From: an uncultured Paracoccaceae bacterium | Lineage (GTDB): Bacteria > Pseudomonadota > Alphaproteobacteria > Rhodobacterales > Rhodobacteraceae | Direction of reading: 5' to 3' | Assembly: GCA_947494445.1 (NCBI GenBank) | Contig: CANLVD010000002.1 | Coordinates: forward strand, 62,001 to 126,000 | Length of the DNA stretch: 64,000 nucleotides | In this document: piece by piece, positions 18,892 through 27,294 of the stretch | Numbering within the stretch: position 1 is the first letter of the stretch | Layout: every line of letters begins with the position of its first letter | The notes under the pieces: model-generated | Databases searched by the model: none | What the model saw: the letters and a program-made list of their open reading frames with translations, nothing else | What the model was told of the DNA's origin: nothing | Made by a program: the position numbers and the translations under genes

Positions 18892-20112
18892 ATGGCATCA
18901 TTCAGCGGTTTCATTCGAAAGTCTCCTGCGGAACGGCTTCAGCGTTATTTCGCATCTCGGAACGTGATCGCGCCCGATGATTTCGATTGGCGCAGCGAGG
19001 GGCGGGGGACTGAATTGGTGCGCTCTATCGAGCAGTTAATCGCTGCACTCGCAGAAAAACATCAAGATTCCATCAAAGCCGAACTCGACCTTCTGAGCAC
19101 GCTTTCGGACAAGGTGGGGCTTGTCGCAACTGAACAGGTTTGTACCGGCGAAGAGATCGACATTGAAGGTTTGCATGGTATTCAGGAGGTCTTGCTGTTT
19201 CTGGCGATTGAACATCCGGTCCTGATTAACCGAATTGAGGTGCAGGCTTCGATGTCCCGCAAGCACGGTGGACAGAACTGGTCAACTTTTCAGTTCGAAA
19301 ATGACGGAAAGCCTTGGGCGCTGGAAAGCCAATCCGCGCGCGACACATTCCTTGTTGATGCGCTCGCGGTGCTCGAACTCCCCAAACATCGGAAGCACGT
19401 TGCCGATTGGTACGAGACGGTTCGCAAGCACGCTGTCACGGGCAAGGAGACGGTTTTCACCCACGCGACGATCTACGTCGAAGAACGTGCGGAAAGCGAG
19501 TTGGGCTTTGGTGTTTCCGACACGCTGGAAAGGCAGGTGGTCGCAAAGGTTTTGGAGGTGGGCATCGCCTGCGATCCAAAGTCACGCCTTGTCGAGATTT
19601 GCGCGCGAGGTGGAAAAAAGGTGCGCGACCAGTTTTCAACCGTGTTTTCGAAGAACTTCGCACAAAATTCCAAGTCGCCTGTCGAAGTCCCGCGCCGGGA
19701 CGTGCTGCTCGATCTGCTAAAGCGGGAACCGGATTTCGAGGTATTGCCGTCGGACGGGATCGAACGGGTTGAAATTTCGTCACTCGATTTCTGGGATTCG
19801 TCCGGAGGCATCGGTCGATTTGAGAAGCGTGGGGACGGAGAAACGATCTATGGGTTTCTTGACCGTCGTTTCGGCACTGCGTCGCCATTGCGCGCGGGCG
19901 GTTGGAAAATTCTCGCTACAACGATCCGGATCATACTGGCAGCACATGAAGGAAAACGAAGGCGGACCCTGACAGTTACTCTGCGCGTGCCCAACACAAC
20001 CACTTCGCCGAACACGACCGAAAGCGATAGGCAGTCTATCTTTGGACTGCTCGAACGTTGGGGCCTTCTTGCACCGCCCGTTGAAGACTTCGACGTGTTG
20101 GAGGCAGGTTAA
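18892..20112 (+). CDS. Unrecognised 406-aa protein behind the type III R-M genes
   Basis: ATG at 18,892 with GGAG about 10 bases upstream. It is soluble, with no signal peptide or membrane segment. The N-terminal 100 residues are mainly helical; the middle contains VFTHATIYVEERAESELGF; the C-terminal part (about 265-400) reads as an alpha/beta domain with YGFLDRRFG and GGWKILATTIRI and ends in a winged-helix-like LLERWGLL. No motif of a known enzyme is visible. It starts 67 bases after res and abuts the next gene with zero spacing, so it is part of the island cargo operon. Candidate accessory, regulatory or independent defence gene; function unknown. Confidence 0.8.
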   Translation: MASFSGFIRKSPAERLQRYFASRNVIAPDDFDWRSEGRGTELVRSIEQLIAALAEKHQDSIKAELDLLSTLSDKVGLVATEQVCTGEEIDIEGLHGIQEVLLFLAIEHPVLINRIEVQASMSRKHGGQNWSTFQFENDGKPWALESQSARDTFLVDALAVLELPKHRKHVADWYETVRKHAVTGKETVFTHATIYVEERAESELGFGVSDTLERQVVAKVLEVGIACDPKSRLVEICARGGKKVRDQFSTVFSKNFAQNSKSPVEVPRRDVLLDLLKREPDFEVLPSDGIERVEISSLDFWDSSGGIGRFEKRGDGETIYGFLDRRFGTASPLRAGGWKILATTIRIILAAHEGKRRRTLTVTLRVPNTTTSPNTTESDRQSIFGLLERWGLLAPPVEDFDVLEAG

Positions 20113-20931
20113 TTGCGAGCGATTGAGTTGCTGAGCGAGATCGTTGCACAGAGAGGCAAGGTTGCGGCGTCCAAATACTCGCAGAACCCTTGGTTTGCAG
20201 TTCTATTGGCGCACGGGTTTCTTGAGAAGACGGGTGTAGTCCAATCAATGCCTTGCATGAACTGCGACGCCCCACATGACGCGGAGATCGTGCATCACGA
20301 AGGGCGGACCGGGTTCCTTTGCCCTGAGATAGGGTTCGTTCAAGTGTCAGAAAGCGAGATCGTCGCGGTGCGGGCGAACTCGCTGAAAATGATCGACGCG
20401 CTTGCCGACGCCTTCGATTGCCGCGCTCGGAAGTCCTCGCCTGTTAAGGGCGATACTTGGCGTGTTGGGAGGGTGAGCAGCGAGTCCGGAGATATTGCGA
20501 TCTATGTCCACCCCTCGTTGACCGCTGAACGGGACGCAACCAACCTTGACGCGGCTTTGGCGCAAGAACCCGGATCGAAGTATCGGCTCATCTTTTCTGC
20601 GGCTGGGACGCTGCAAGTCGGCAGAGCGACGACCGTGCCGTTGTCGGAGGCTGTCGAACTCGATGTGTCCGGACCGCCGTTTCGCCCTGTGGCCGATTTG
20701 CGCGATCTCGTCGGAGCAGAGCGAAAGAACCAAGGTGGCGCGCCAAACCGCTTCGGTGGGACCCTGTCCGAATTGATAGCGCAAAGAAGCGCAGAAGGCA
20801 GAGCTTTGGATACACGCAACGCTGAAGCGCGCGCTGTCCTGTCCGACTTCAAGAAGACACATCCGCATCTGAGACCACCATCGTTGTCTTCTGTGCAAGA
20901 CTACGTCAGCAAATTTCGCGTTGGGCAATAA
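20113..20931 (+). CDS. Unrecognised 272-aa protein paired with the preceding gene
   Basis: TTG start directly after the previous TAA, supported by GGAGG at 20,100-20,104. Residues about 48-75 hold PCMNC...FLCPE, half of a possible zinc ribbon. The N-terminal stretch (AIELLSEIVAQRGKVAAS) looks like a helix-turn-helix. The C-terminus (about 225-270) has a short helical segment with RNAEARAVLSDFKKTHP, resembling the tail of some DNA-binding proteins. No enzyme motif is seen. Zero-gap coupling with the 406-aa gene suggests the two products are made together and may form a complex (inference). Function unknown. Confidence 0.78.
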   Translation: MRAIELLSEIVAQRGKVAASKYSQNPWFAVLLAHGFLEKTGVVQSMPCMNCDAPHDAEIVHHEGRTGFLCPEIGFVQVSESEIVAVRANSLKMIDALADAFDCRARKSSPVKGDTWRVGRVSSESGDIAIYVHPSLTAERDATNLDAALAQEPGSKYRLIFSAAGTLQVGRATTVPLSEAVELDVSGPPFRPVADLRDLVGAERKNQGGAPNRFGGTLSELIAQRSAEGRALDTRNAEARAVLSDFKKTHPHLRPPSLSSVQDYVSKFRVGQ

Positions 20932-21012
20932 CTGGTCAGAAACCTCGCTTCTGTTTCTGCCTGACCCGCGTCCGCCAAAGTTCGCTCACGCTCTTACAAA
21001 GGAGAATGAGCC

Positions 21013-21225
21013 ATGGCGAACCCTTTTGAACCAAACCGCCCGCAAACCCCCATCGCTGTATCGCCCGACGAGGCCGCCCGCCTTGCCGGTGTGGGACGCA
21101 CGACGCTCTACGCGGCCTTGGCCAAGGGCGATCTTCCCAGCATCAAGATCGGGACGCGCCGCTTGATCCGGGTGGACGCGATCCGCGAATGGCTGGCACG
21201 CAACGAAACTGGCCCGAAAGCGTAA
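21013..21225 (+). CDS. Excisionase / AlpA-like helix-turn-helix protein
   Basis: 70 aa with the MerR-type excisionase fold: SPDEAARLAGVGRTTLYAALAKG followed by KIGTRRLIRVDAIREWL. This is the standard helix-turn-helix plus wing of Xis/AlpA regulators. GGAG lies about 10 bases before the ATG. The next gene follows after 9 bases. In integrative elements such proteins bend att DNA to drive excision or control the integrase; here it precedes another HTH protein and a tyrosine recombinase. Confidence 0.85.
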   Translation: MANPFEPNRPQTPIAVSPDEAARLAGVGRTTLYAALAKGDLPSIKIGTRRLIRVDAIREWLARNETGPKA

Positions 21226-21234
21226 GGACCTTTC

Positions 21235-21702
21235 ATGCCGAGGTCTGCACGCATCAACGCAATCAAGCTGTTCTACTCCTACACGATCCGTGAAGCGGTG
21301 GACGTGACCGGCGTTTCGGCGCGGACAATCAGCGCGTGGATCAAGGAGGGCTTGCCGGTGATGAAGCACCAGCGGCCTTTCCTCATTCGCGGCGACGATC
21401 TCAAGGGCTTCATCCAGAACAGACGCAAAGCCCGGAAGTCCCAAACCGCTCTGCACCAATTCTATTGTCTGGGCTGCCGGGACGCGCGCGACGCAGCGGG
21501 CGGGTTCGCGGAGTGTCTGGTCAACGGCAACCGCGTGACGCTCAAGGCGTTCTGCGACGTTTGCGGAAACGTCGTCAACAAACCCTTCGCAAAATCACGC
21601 CTGCCGGAACTGAAAGGCAGACTGGAATTGCTCCGACAGGTGGGGGGGCGGTCGGAAAGTCTGCGGCCTGCAAAGCCAGAACCGTTCCGAACCTCGCGGT
21701 GA
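21235..21702 (+). CDS. HTH protein with C-terminal zinc-ribbon-like domain
   Basis: 155 aa. The first 70 residues form another excisionase-like HTH (YTIREAVDVTGVSARTISAWIKEGLP, split here as YTIREAVDVTGVSAR then TISAWIKEGLP). Residues about 78-118 hold CLGC and CDVC, spaced like a four-Cys zinc site. Fusion of an element-type HTH with a zinc ribbon is unusual. It lies between the excisionase-like gene and a tyrosine recombinase and may help target or regulate that recombinase (inference). Confidence 0.75.
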   Translation: MPRSARINAIKLFYSYTIREAVDVTGVSARTISAWIKEGLPVMKHQRPFLIRGDDLKGFIQNRRKARKSQTALHQFYCLGCRDARDAAGGFAECLVNGNRVTLKAFCDVCGNVVNKPFAKSRLPELKGRLELLRQVGGRSESLRPAKPEPFRTSR

Positions 21703-21823
21703 AACGCTAACACCAGAATCGACATTAAGGTTGCGGACACAGGTCCCCCTGAACTTCCACTTCCGGCCCGCATCCATGTCGCAGCTTTTTGACGCCTGAG
21801 TCTGGCACAGGAAAGGACCCTAA

Positions 21824-22861
21824 ATGGCCAAGAGACCGAACGAGAAGAACGAGCGTACCAAGCGGGACTACATGCACTTTCGCAAGCACGCGAAGCAACG
21901 TTCACAAAAGACGCTGGACCGCGAAATCGCCGCGCTGGAACGCTTCGACGTGTGGAACAGGCGCAAGGGCTTTGCCAAGTTCCACATCAACTGGGCGATG
22001 GACTTTCGCACGCATCTTGAACAGGCGAAGACCACGCACGGCAAGCCTCTGTCCAAGTCTACGCAGCGCGCGATCATGGCGACTTTGCGTGAGTTCACGA
22101 TCTGGCTTTCCCAGCAAGACGGCTTTCGCCGCCGGATCAAACTCGAACACGCCGAGTATTTCCGGCTTTCCCTGCGCGACGAAGCCGAAGCCCGCGCGGC
22201 ACCCGAACGCCCAGCGCCCAGCATCAAACAGGCGAAGCGCGCGCTTGCTATGATGCCGGGAACGACGCCCCGCGAGTTGCGTGACAAAGCCTTGGTCTCC
22301 CTCTTGTGTCTCTGTGGGCCGCGTGTCGCTGCGGTTGCGTCTCTGCGGATCAAGCACGTCGATCTGGATGAGAAATGCGTGCGGCAGAACCCGCGCGAGG
22401 TTGCCACGAAGTTTGGTAAAGCGATTGACAGCTTCTTTCACAAGGGCTTTTCCGAGGCGGAGGAAGTCTTGGCCAAATGGATCACCTATCTGGACGAGGT
22501 CGCACTCTATGGTCCCGACGATCCGCTCTTCCCGGTCACCGCCATTTCAGCGAAGGGAACCGACGGTTTCAAGGCCACAGGCTTCGAGCGTCGCCACTGG
22601 TCAACGACCGAACCGATCCGCAAAATCGTCAACACAGCGTTCAAGGTGGCTGGACTTGAGGCTTTCGGGCCGCATGCTTTCAGGCACATGCACTCCCGCC
22701 ACATTTCCCGTAACTGCAAGAACGTTGCCGAATTGGTCGCAGCTTCGCAAAACCTTGGTCATATCGATGTCCTGACCACTTTGCGCAGCTATGGTCAGAT
22801 TAGCCGCGAGGACCAAAGAAGGCTGATTACGGGCGAAGAGCGGGACGAAGACGAGGATTGA
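21824..22861 (+). CDS. Tyrosine recombinase (int3) at the tRNA end of the island
   Basis: 345 aa. An N-terminal SAM-like domain is followed by a catalytic domain with CGPRVAAVASL (first Arg), VATKFGKAID (candidate Lys), HAFRHMHSRH (H-x-x-R) and NLGHIDVLTTLRSYG (His and nucleophile Tyr). All catalytic residues are present. It is divergent from int1 and int2. It is grouped with the two HTH genes just upstream (121-base gap) rather than with the attachment-site integrase. Its role in an element that already carries int2 is unclear: it may resolve, circularise or move the HTH-recombinase module itself. Confidence 0.85.
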   Translation: MAKRPNEKNERTKRDYMHFRKHAKQRSQKTLDREIAALERFDVWNRRKGFAKFHINWAMDFRTHLEQAKTTHGKPLSKSTQRAIMATLREFTIWLSQQDGFRRRIKLEHAEYFRLSLRDEAEARAAPERPAPSIKQAKRALAMMPGTTPRELRDKALVSLLCLCGPRVAAVASLRIKHVDLDEKCVRQNPREVATKFGKAIDSFFHKGFSEAEEVLAKWITYLDEVALYGPDDPLFPVTAISAKGTDGFKATGFERRHWSTTEPIRKIVNTAFKVAGLEAFGPHAFRHMHSRHISRNCKNVAELVAASQNLGHIDVLTTLRSYGQISREDQRRLITGEERDEDED

Positions 22862-22886
22862 AGCAGGGCTTCATCGCGCCGCCTGC

Positions 22887-22907
22887 GTGGGAACAAGTGT
22901 GGGAACG
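22887..22907. repeat. Right arm-type repeat pair of the island
   Basis: Same tandem GTGGGAAC units and spacing as 11,531-11,551, with one base different in 21. It sits 55 bases inside the tRNA-borne core site and 26 bases past the int3 stop. Conservation at both ends in the same orientation supports a function in integrase binding. Confidence 0.65.
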
Positions 22908-22961
22908 GCCCTCTGTAAAATCAAAATATGAAAATGAAATCAAAGTAATAAGTAATTTTTG

Positions 22962-23051
22962 TGGCGGAGACGAAGGGATTCGAACCCTCGAGACAGTTGC
23001 CCGTCTACTCCCTTAGCAGGGGAGCGCCTTCGACCACTCGGCCACGTCTCC
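22962..23051 (-). tRNA. tRNA-Ser (anticodon GCT), with encoded CCA
   Basis: A 90-nt class II tRNA. The acceptor stem GGAGACG (5' end at 23,051) pairs with CGTCTCC, then discriminator G and CCA (22,962-22,964). The anticodon loop CTGCTAA between CTCCC and GGGAG reads GCT (23,015-23,017), decoding AGC/AGU. A long variable arm is present as required for tRNA-Ser, and the T-loop is TTCGAAT. Its 3'-terminal 14 nt are duplicated at 11,386, making it the attachment site of the island. The gene is restored intact by the insertion. Confidence 0.96.
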
Positions 23052-23095
23052 GCTGACCCGTTTACGCAAGGGGCTGGGGTGAGGCAAGGGCTAAC

Positions 23096-24595
23096 TTAGC
23101 CGAAAATGAAATCGTCATTGGTGAAGGCCGCCACATCGATGGGATTGCCTGAAAGCGTTTCAATGCGGAAGATTTCGCTGGCGGCAAAGATCACGCCGCC
23201 GCCCAAACGGGCCTGAATGTCGAGGGTCGAGATGTGGTAAAGCCCATCGAAACCCGAGAAATCGAGACGGTCGATGCCCTGCTCGAAATCAAGGATCCAG
23301 TCGGTTCGTGTGTCAGGCACAAACTCGAAAATATCCGCCCCCTCCCCTCCGGTCATCCGGTCGCGGCCACGCCCGTCGATCAACCTGTCGTCCCCCGCAC
23401 CACCGAAAAGCAGATCGCTTTTGCCATAGCCCCAGATCACGTCATCGCCGTCGGTGCCCACCAGAGTGTCCTTGACCGGCCCACCCTCGATCACCTGACC
23501 GGATCGCGTCGTGTCCATGCTCAGCACAGTCAGGCCATCCTCGACATCGCTTGAGACATAGATCAGCGCCGCGCCGGACGTGACATCCACTTCAATGTCG
23601 GAAATGCCGTTCAGGGTGGTGCCAGCAGTGTCTTCAAATGTCTCGATCAGGCGCAGGTTGCCCTGCCAGGTCAACTCGAACACGCTCAACCCGCCTTCGG
23701 TGCCGCCAGCAACCACGAAGTTGCGGCCCTGATCCTGAAACACTTCCATGGCTGACAATCCGCCCAGGAGCGTGTCCAGCCCGTCCCAGACGTTCTCGAC
23801 CTCCTTGAGGTTGCCGCCTTGGGATACGCGGTAGACAGACAGGGATGATGTGGCCGACGCGGCAGAGATCAGGAAAAACCGCGCACCTGCATCAATGGCG
23901 GCTAGTTCGGTGATTGCGCCAAAAGGGGTGAACTCATAGGGTCCCATGCGGTCCGTCTGGGTCAGATCGCCGGCGGACGAGATTGTATAGGTATGGATGC
24001 CCGCGTCGAACGACCCGGCTGCAAAGGCAAAATCTTGCCCGTGCAGCGTTGCATGGGCAAAGGCCGATACATCGCTCAGGAAATCACCCGCCCCGTCGTT
24101 GATCGTCGAGAGCTTGGTCAGGGTACCATCCATGCCCGCCTGAAACAGGTTGAACCCGGTCCTGCCAAAGGATGAACTCAGAACAAAAGTGTTGCCGCCC
24201 ACAGTGATGACTTCAGCCACCTGACCTTGGGCAAAGGATCCGATGCCGTCGGTGAGGCTTGCCTCAAAACTCAGGTTGCCGGCAGCGTCAATGCTGTAAA
24301 GCCCGTAATTGTCGTCATAAAGCCCCAGCGTCAGACCATAAGTCACGCCATTGATCACATAACTGCCCAATGCGCTGAGCGATTGCGTGCCCGAAGTGGC
24401 GGTTGTCGTCAGTTCATCGGCGGCGCTTGGCAGTCCTGCACCGCTCAGGGTAAAGCTGGTGACAGCGCTGTTTTCCTGAGATCCTGCCAGCAAGATGCGG
24501 GTGCCGCCGATCTCGGCGATCTCAAGGTCGCTCAACCCTTCAAGCAGCATTCCAGAATCATCAAAAATTGCCGTGACAACCGTGAAAACGGACAT
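23096..24595 (-). CDS. Secreted-type protein with beta-propeller-like repeats and RTX calcium-binding repeats
   Basis: 499 aa from the ATG at 24,595; the upstream frame extension has no support. Residues about 1-370 hold repeated units of roughly 45-50 residues such as LSDLEIAEIGG, LSAMEVFQDQG and ISDIEVDVTSG, consistent with a beta-propeller. After that come RTX nonapeptides (GTDGDDVIWG, GGAGDDRLID, GGEGADIFEF) that bind Ca2+ after export. There is no N-terminal signal peptide, as is usual for type I secretion substrates. No transporter genes are nearby. Function unknown; possibly a surface or extracellular protein. Divergent from ggt. Confidence 0.8.
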   Translation of the reverse strand: MSVFTVVTAIFDDSGMLLEGLSDLEIAEIGGTRILLAGSQENSAVTSFTLSGAGLPSAADELTTTATSGTQSLSALGSYVINGVTYGLTLGLYDDNYGLYSIDAAGNLSFEASLTDGIGSFAQGQVAEVITVGGNTFVLSSSFGRTGFNLFQAGMDGTLTKLSTINDGAGDFLSDVSAFAHATLHGQDFAFAAGSFDAGIHTYTISSAGDLTQTDRMGPYEFTPFGAITELAAIDAGARFFLISAASATSSLSVYRVSQGGNLKEVENVWDGLDTLLGGLSAMEVFQDQGRNFVVAGGTEGGLSVFELTWQGNLRLIETFEDTAGTTLNGISDIEVDVTSGAALIYVSSDVEDGLTVLSMDTTRSGQVIEGGPVKDTLVGTDGDDVIWGYGKSDLLFGGAGDDRLIDGRGRDRMTGGEGADIFEFVPDTRTDWILDFEQGIDRLDFSGFDGLYHISTLDIQARLGGGVIFAASEIFRIETLSGNPIDVAAFTNDDFIFG

Positions 24596-24843
24596 GACCT
24601 CTACCGGGAATTGATTTGTGTTGGCGGCACCGTCGCACAGGCGCGTTAATGCAATGCTGCGCTGCAAGGACAACTTTTCACAATGGTTGCCCATTCCTTA
24701 AGAACTGGCGCCGAGACGTGAACCAAAGGTTGACGGACGCGGCGCACGAGAGGAACATCGCAACAGTGGCCATCGGTGTTTGTTGGATGGCCAAGGCGGT
24801 TTTCGCCCTCGCAATCAAACAATTTTTTCAGGAGTTTCCATCC

Positions 24844-26586
24844 ATGCCCCTCTTCCCGATCCGCAGTCTGCTCACAGCAACAGCGCTTGCCACCCTCACG
24901 CTGCCACTGGCCGCGCAAGAGGCCGTGCAGCCCGAAAACACAAACGCCATTGCCGCCAATACATCGGTTCAGGCCGATCGTTTCATGGTTGCTGCCGCAA
25001 ATCCGATTGCCGCACAGATCGGCTATGAGGTGCTTGATCGCGGCGGCACCGCGGCTGACGCAGCGGTCGCCGTTCAATTCGCGCTGAACCTGGTAGAGCC
25101 ACAAAGCTCGGGCATCGGAGGGGGCGCGTTTCTGGTCTATTGGGATGCATCCACGCAGGCTTTGACCACATTTGACGGGCGCGAGAAGGCCCCAATGGCT
25201 GCCACGCCTGAATACTGGTTCGGGGAAGACGGCACCCCTGTGGGCTGGTTCGATGCCGTTGTCGGCGGTCGCTCGGTGGGTGTTCCTGGCACGTTGAAAC
25301 TGCTGGAGACGCTTCATGACCGTCATGGCCGCAGCGACTGGGCCGACCTGATCGAGCCGACCAAGGCACTGGCGCGTGGTGGCTTTCAGGTCTCCGAGCG
25401 GATGTCGGCCAGCATTGCCGGCGCCAAGGACCGCAAGCTCGACGCCTTCCCCGCGGCACGGTCCTATTTCTTCGACAAAACAGGCGCGCCGCTGAAGACC
25501 GGCACCTTGTTGCGCAACCCCAAATTCGCCGATGCACTGGAACTGATCCAGCGCTACGGCTCGAAACCCTTTTATGAAGGACGTATTGCCGAAGACATCG
25601 TCGAGGCGGTGCAAACCCCCTTCAATCCGGGCATTCTGACAATGGCGGACATGGCTGCCTATGAGGTTATCGAGCGGCCTGCGGTCTGCGCCAATTACCG
25701 CGATTTCGAGGTTTGCGGCATGGGGCCACCATCGTCCGGTGCGCTGACCGTCGGACAGATTCTTGAGATCCTCTCACGCTTCGATCTGCCGAAAATGGGG
25801 CCCGGTGTCGAAAGCGCGCATCTCTTTGCAGAAGCTGCAAAACTGGCCTATGCGGACCGGGGCCTTTACATGGCCGACAGCGATTTTGTCGACATGCCCG
25901 AAGGGTTGCTGAACGACGCCTATCTGACTGGACGTGCTGCACTGATCAATCCATCCCAAGCTGGCGGCAAGGCCAGTGCGGGCACCCCGCCATGGCAGGA
26001 AGCCATGCTGCGCTCTCCCGACACCCAGCTGGAGCGCCCCGGGACCAGCCATTTCTCGATTGTAGATGCGCAGGGCAACATCGTCTCCATGACCACCACC
26101 ATCGAGACAGGCTTTGGCTCCCGCGTCATGACCAACGGGTTCCTTCTGAACAATGAGCTGACCGACTTCTCGCGAGCCCCCGAGGCAGATGGCAAGCCCA
26201 TCGCCAACCGGGTCGAAGGTGGCAAGCGTCCGCGCTCGTCCATGGCGCCGACCATCGTGCTGAAAGACGGCCAGCCGGTTCTGGCCATCGGCTCACCGGG
26301 CGGGTCGCGCATCATCAACTACGTGGCCAAATCGGTGATCGCGATCCTTGACTGGGAGATGGACCCGCAGGCAGCACTTGATATGGGCCACTTCGTCAAC
26401 CGCAATGGCGGCACGGATATCGAAGCTGGCTCGGATGCTGAAGAGCTGAGCGCAGGGCTTGAAGCTATGGGCCATGAGATCAATGTGCGTGATCTGAACT
26501 CCGGCCTTCATGCCATCATGATCACGGCAGACGGCCTGATCGGGGCGGCAGATCCACGCCGCGAAGGCGTGGCCATGGGCGACTGA
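24844..26586 (+). CDS. ggt: Gamma-glutamyltransferase
   Basis: 580 aa from the ATG at 24,844, supported by AGGAG at 24,830-24,834. A signal peptide ends near LAAQEA. The precursor shows the family strings GGTAADAAVAVQ, SGIGGGAFLVYW and, at the autocleavage point, TSHFSIVD with Thr401 as the expected nucleophile and new N-terminus of the small subunit. GSPGGSRI near the end helps bind the gamma-glutamyl group. Periplasmic enzyme cleaving or transferring gamma-glutamyl groups from glutathione. gshA lies elsewhere in the window. Confidence 0.95.
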   Translation: MPLFPIRSLLTATALATLTLPLAAQEAVQPENTNAIAANTSVQADRFMVAAANPIAAQIGYEVLDRGGTAADAAVAVQFALNLVEPQSSGIGGGAFLVYWDASTQALTTFDGREKAPMAATPEYWFGEDGTPVGWFDAVVGGRSVGVPGTLKLLETLHDRHGRSDWADLIEPTKALARGGFQVSERMSASIAGAKDRKLDAFPAARSYFFDKTGAPLKTGTLLRNPKFADALELIQRYGSKPFYEGRIAEDIVEAVQTPFNPGILTMADMAAYEVIERPAVCANYRDFEVCGMGPPSSGALTVGQILEILSRFDLPKMGPGVESAHLFAEAAKLAYADRGLYMADSDFVDMPEGLLNDAYLTGRAALINPSQAGGKASAGTPPWQEAMLRSPDTQLERPGTSHFSIVDAQGNIVSMTTTIETGFGSRVMTNGFLLNNELTDFSRAPEADGKPIANRVEGGKRPRSSMAPTIVLKDGQPVLAIGSPGGSRIINYVAKSVIAILDWEMDPQAALDMGHFVNRNGGTDIEAGSDAEELSAGLEAMGHEINVRDLNSGLHAIMITADGLIGAADPRREGVAMGD

Positions 26587-26594
26587 CAAAGATG

Positions 26595-26617
26595 CGGCCT
26601 GCCCAACCGGCGGGCCG
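26595..26617. terminator. Hairpin between ggt and the mrp operon (possible bidirectional terminator)
   Basis: CGGCCTGCC and GGCGGGCCG form a 9-bp stem (one G-T pair) with a 5-base loop, located 8 bases after the ggt stop and just before the mrpG stop. The following T-run is weak (TTCTACCCTTC), so termination efficiency is uncertain. Confidence 0.5.
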
Positions 26618-26626
26618 TTCTACCCT

Positions 26627-27010
26627 TCAGGTGTTCACTTCGATCTCGCGATCCGCTTCGGGCACGTTCAATGTGGACCATGTCTCGTCACGTGGCGGAG
26701 CTGGCGGCGTGTCGCAGGCCCTGCGGTGAATGTTCACCTTGGCCATGAAATTGGCCGAGATCGGTGCCGTGACAAACAGGAAAGACATGATCAGCAGCTC
26801 GTGAAACGAGCCCTCGCCAAAGGCGAAGGAATGGATCATGGAGGCCAGCAGCAGAGATCCGATGCCGACCGTGCCAACCTTGGTGGGCGCATGAAGCCGG
26901 GTCATGGAATCGCGGAACTTCAGCAGACCGATGGTTCCTACGATGACAAATCCAGCCCCGATCAGAAGACACAGCGCAACGGCAATGGCGGCAATCGTTT
27001 CCATGGTCAT
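26627..27010 (-). CDS. mnhG: Na+/H+ antiporter subunit G (Mrp/Mnh/Pha)
   Basis: 127 aa with three membrane segments and the family string GTIGLLKFRDSMTRLHAPTKVGT. The ATG overlaps the stop of the F subunit (ATGA at 27,007-27,010). Last gene of the operon. A hydrophilic tail of about 30 residues extends beyond the membrane core. Part of the multisubunit complex in the inner membrane that expels Na+ (or K+) in exchange for protons. Confidence 0.95.
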   Translation of the reverse strand: MTMETIAAIAVALCLLIGAGFVIVGTIGLLKFRDSMTRLHAPTKVGTVGIGSLLLASMIHSFAFGEGSFHELLIMSFLFVTAPISANFMAKVNIHRRACDTPPAPPRDETWSTLNVPEADREIEVNT

Positions 27011-27294
27011 TCGATCACATCCCCCCGCAGCACAAACCGCGCCAGCGCCACGGTCGAGACAAATCCAAGCATGGCGATGATCAGCGTCACTTCGAAATAG
27101 ATCTCAACCCCCTGGGACATGCCCAGAAGCACGATCAGCCCGATGGCGTTGATCACCATCGTGTCCAGCGCGAGGATCCGGTCCCCTGTCGTGGGCCCGA
27201 TCACCAGTCGCACCATGGACAGCGCCTGCGCCAATGCGACCACGACAAAGGCAATGGTGATGGAAATATTCATCAGATCACTCGCGAAGCTCAT
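27007..27294 (-). CDS. mnhF: Na+/H+ antiporter subunit F
   Basis: 95 aa with three membrane segments and the diagnostic RLVIGPTTGDRILALDTM motif. It overlaps both neighbours (E and G) by four bases, a tightly coupled arrangement. Normal length for MrpF/PhaF. Confidence 0.95.
   Translation of the reverse strand: MSFASDLMNISITIAFVVVALAQALSMVRLVIGPTTGDRILALDTMVINAIGLIVLLGMSQGVEIYFEVTLIIAMLGFVSTVALARFVLRGDVIE

Larger units (their letters stand above)
11386..22975. mobile_element. Integrative island at tRNA-Ser(GCT) carrying a type III R-M system
   Basis: Bounded by the 14-bp direct repeat of the tRNA 3' end. Genes in order: P4-type integrase, mod, res, two unknown genes, excisionase-like HTH, HTH plus zinc ribbon, and a second tyrosine recombinase. 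All cargo is on the plus strand. A 21-base paired repeat built from GTGGGAAC sits just inside each end (11,531-11,551 and 22,887-22,907), differing by one base. The integrase is at the end far from the tRNA. The combination of core sites, arm sites, integrase and an Xis-like gene indicates a recently mobile or still mobile element. Confidence 0.82.
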
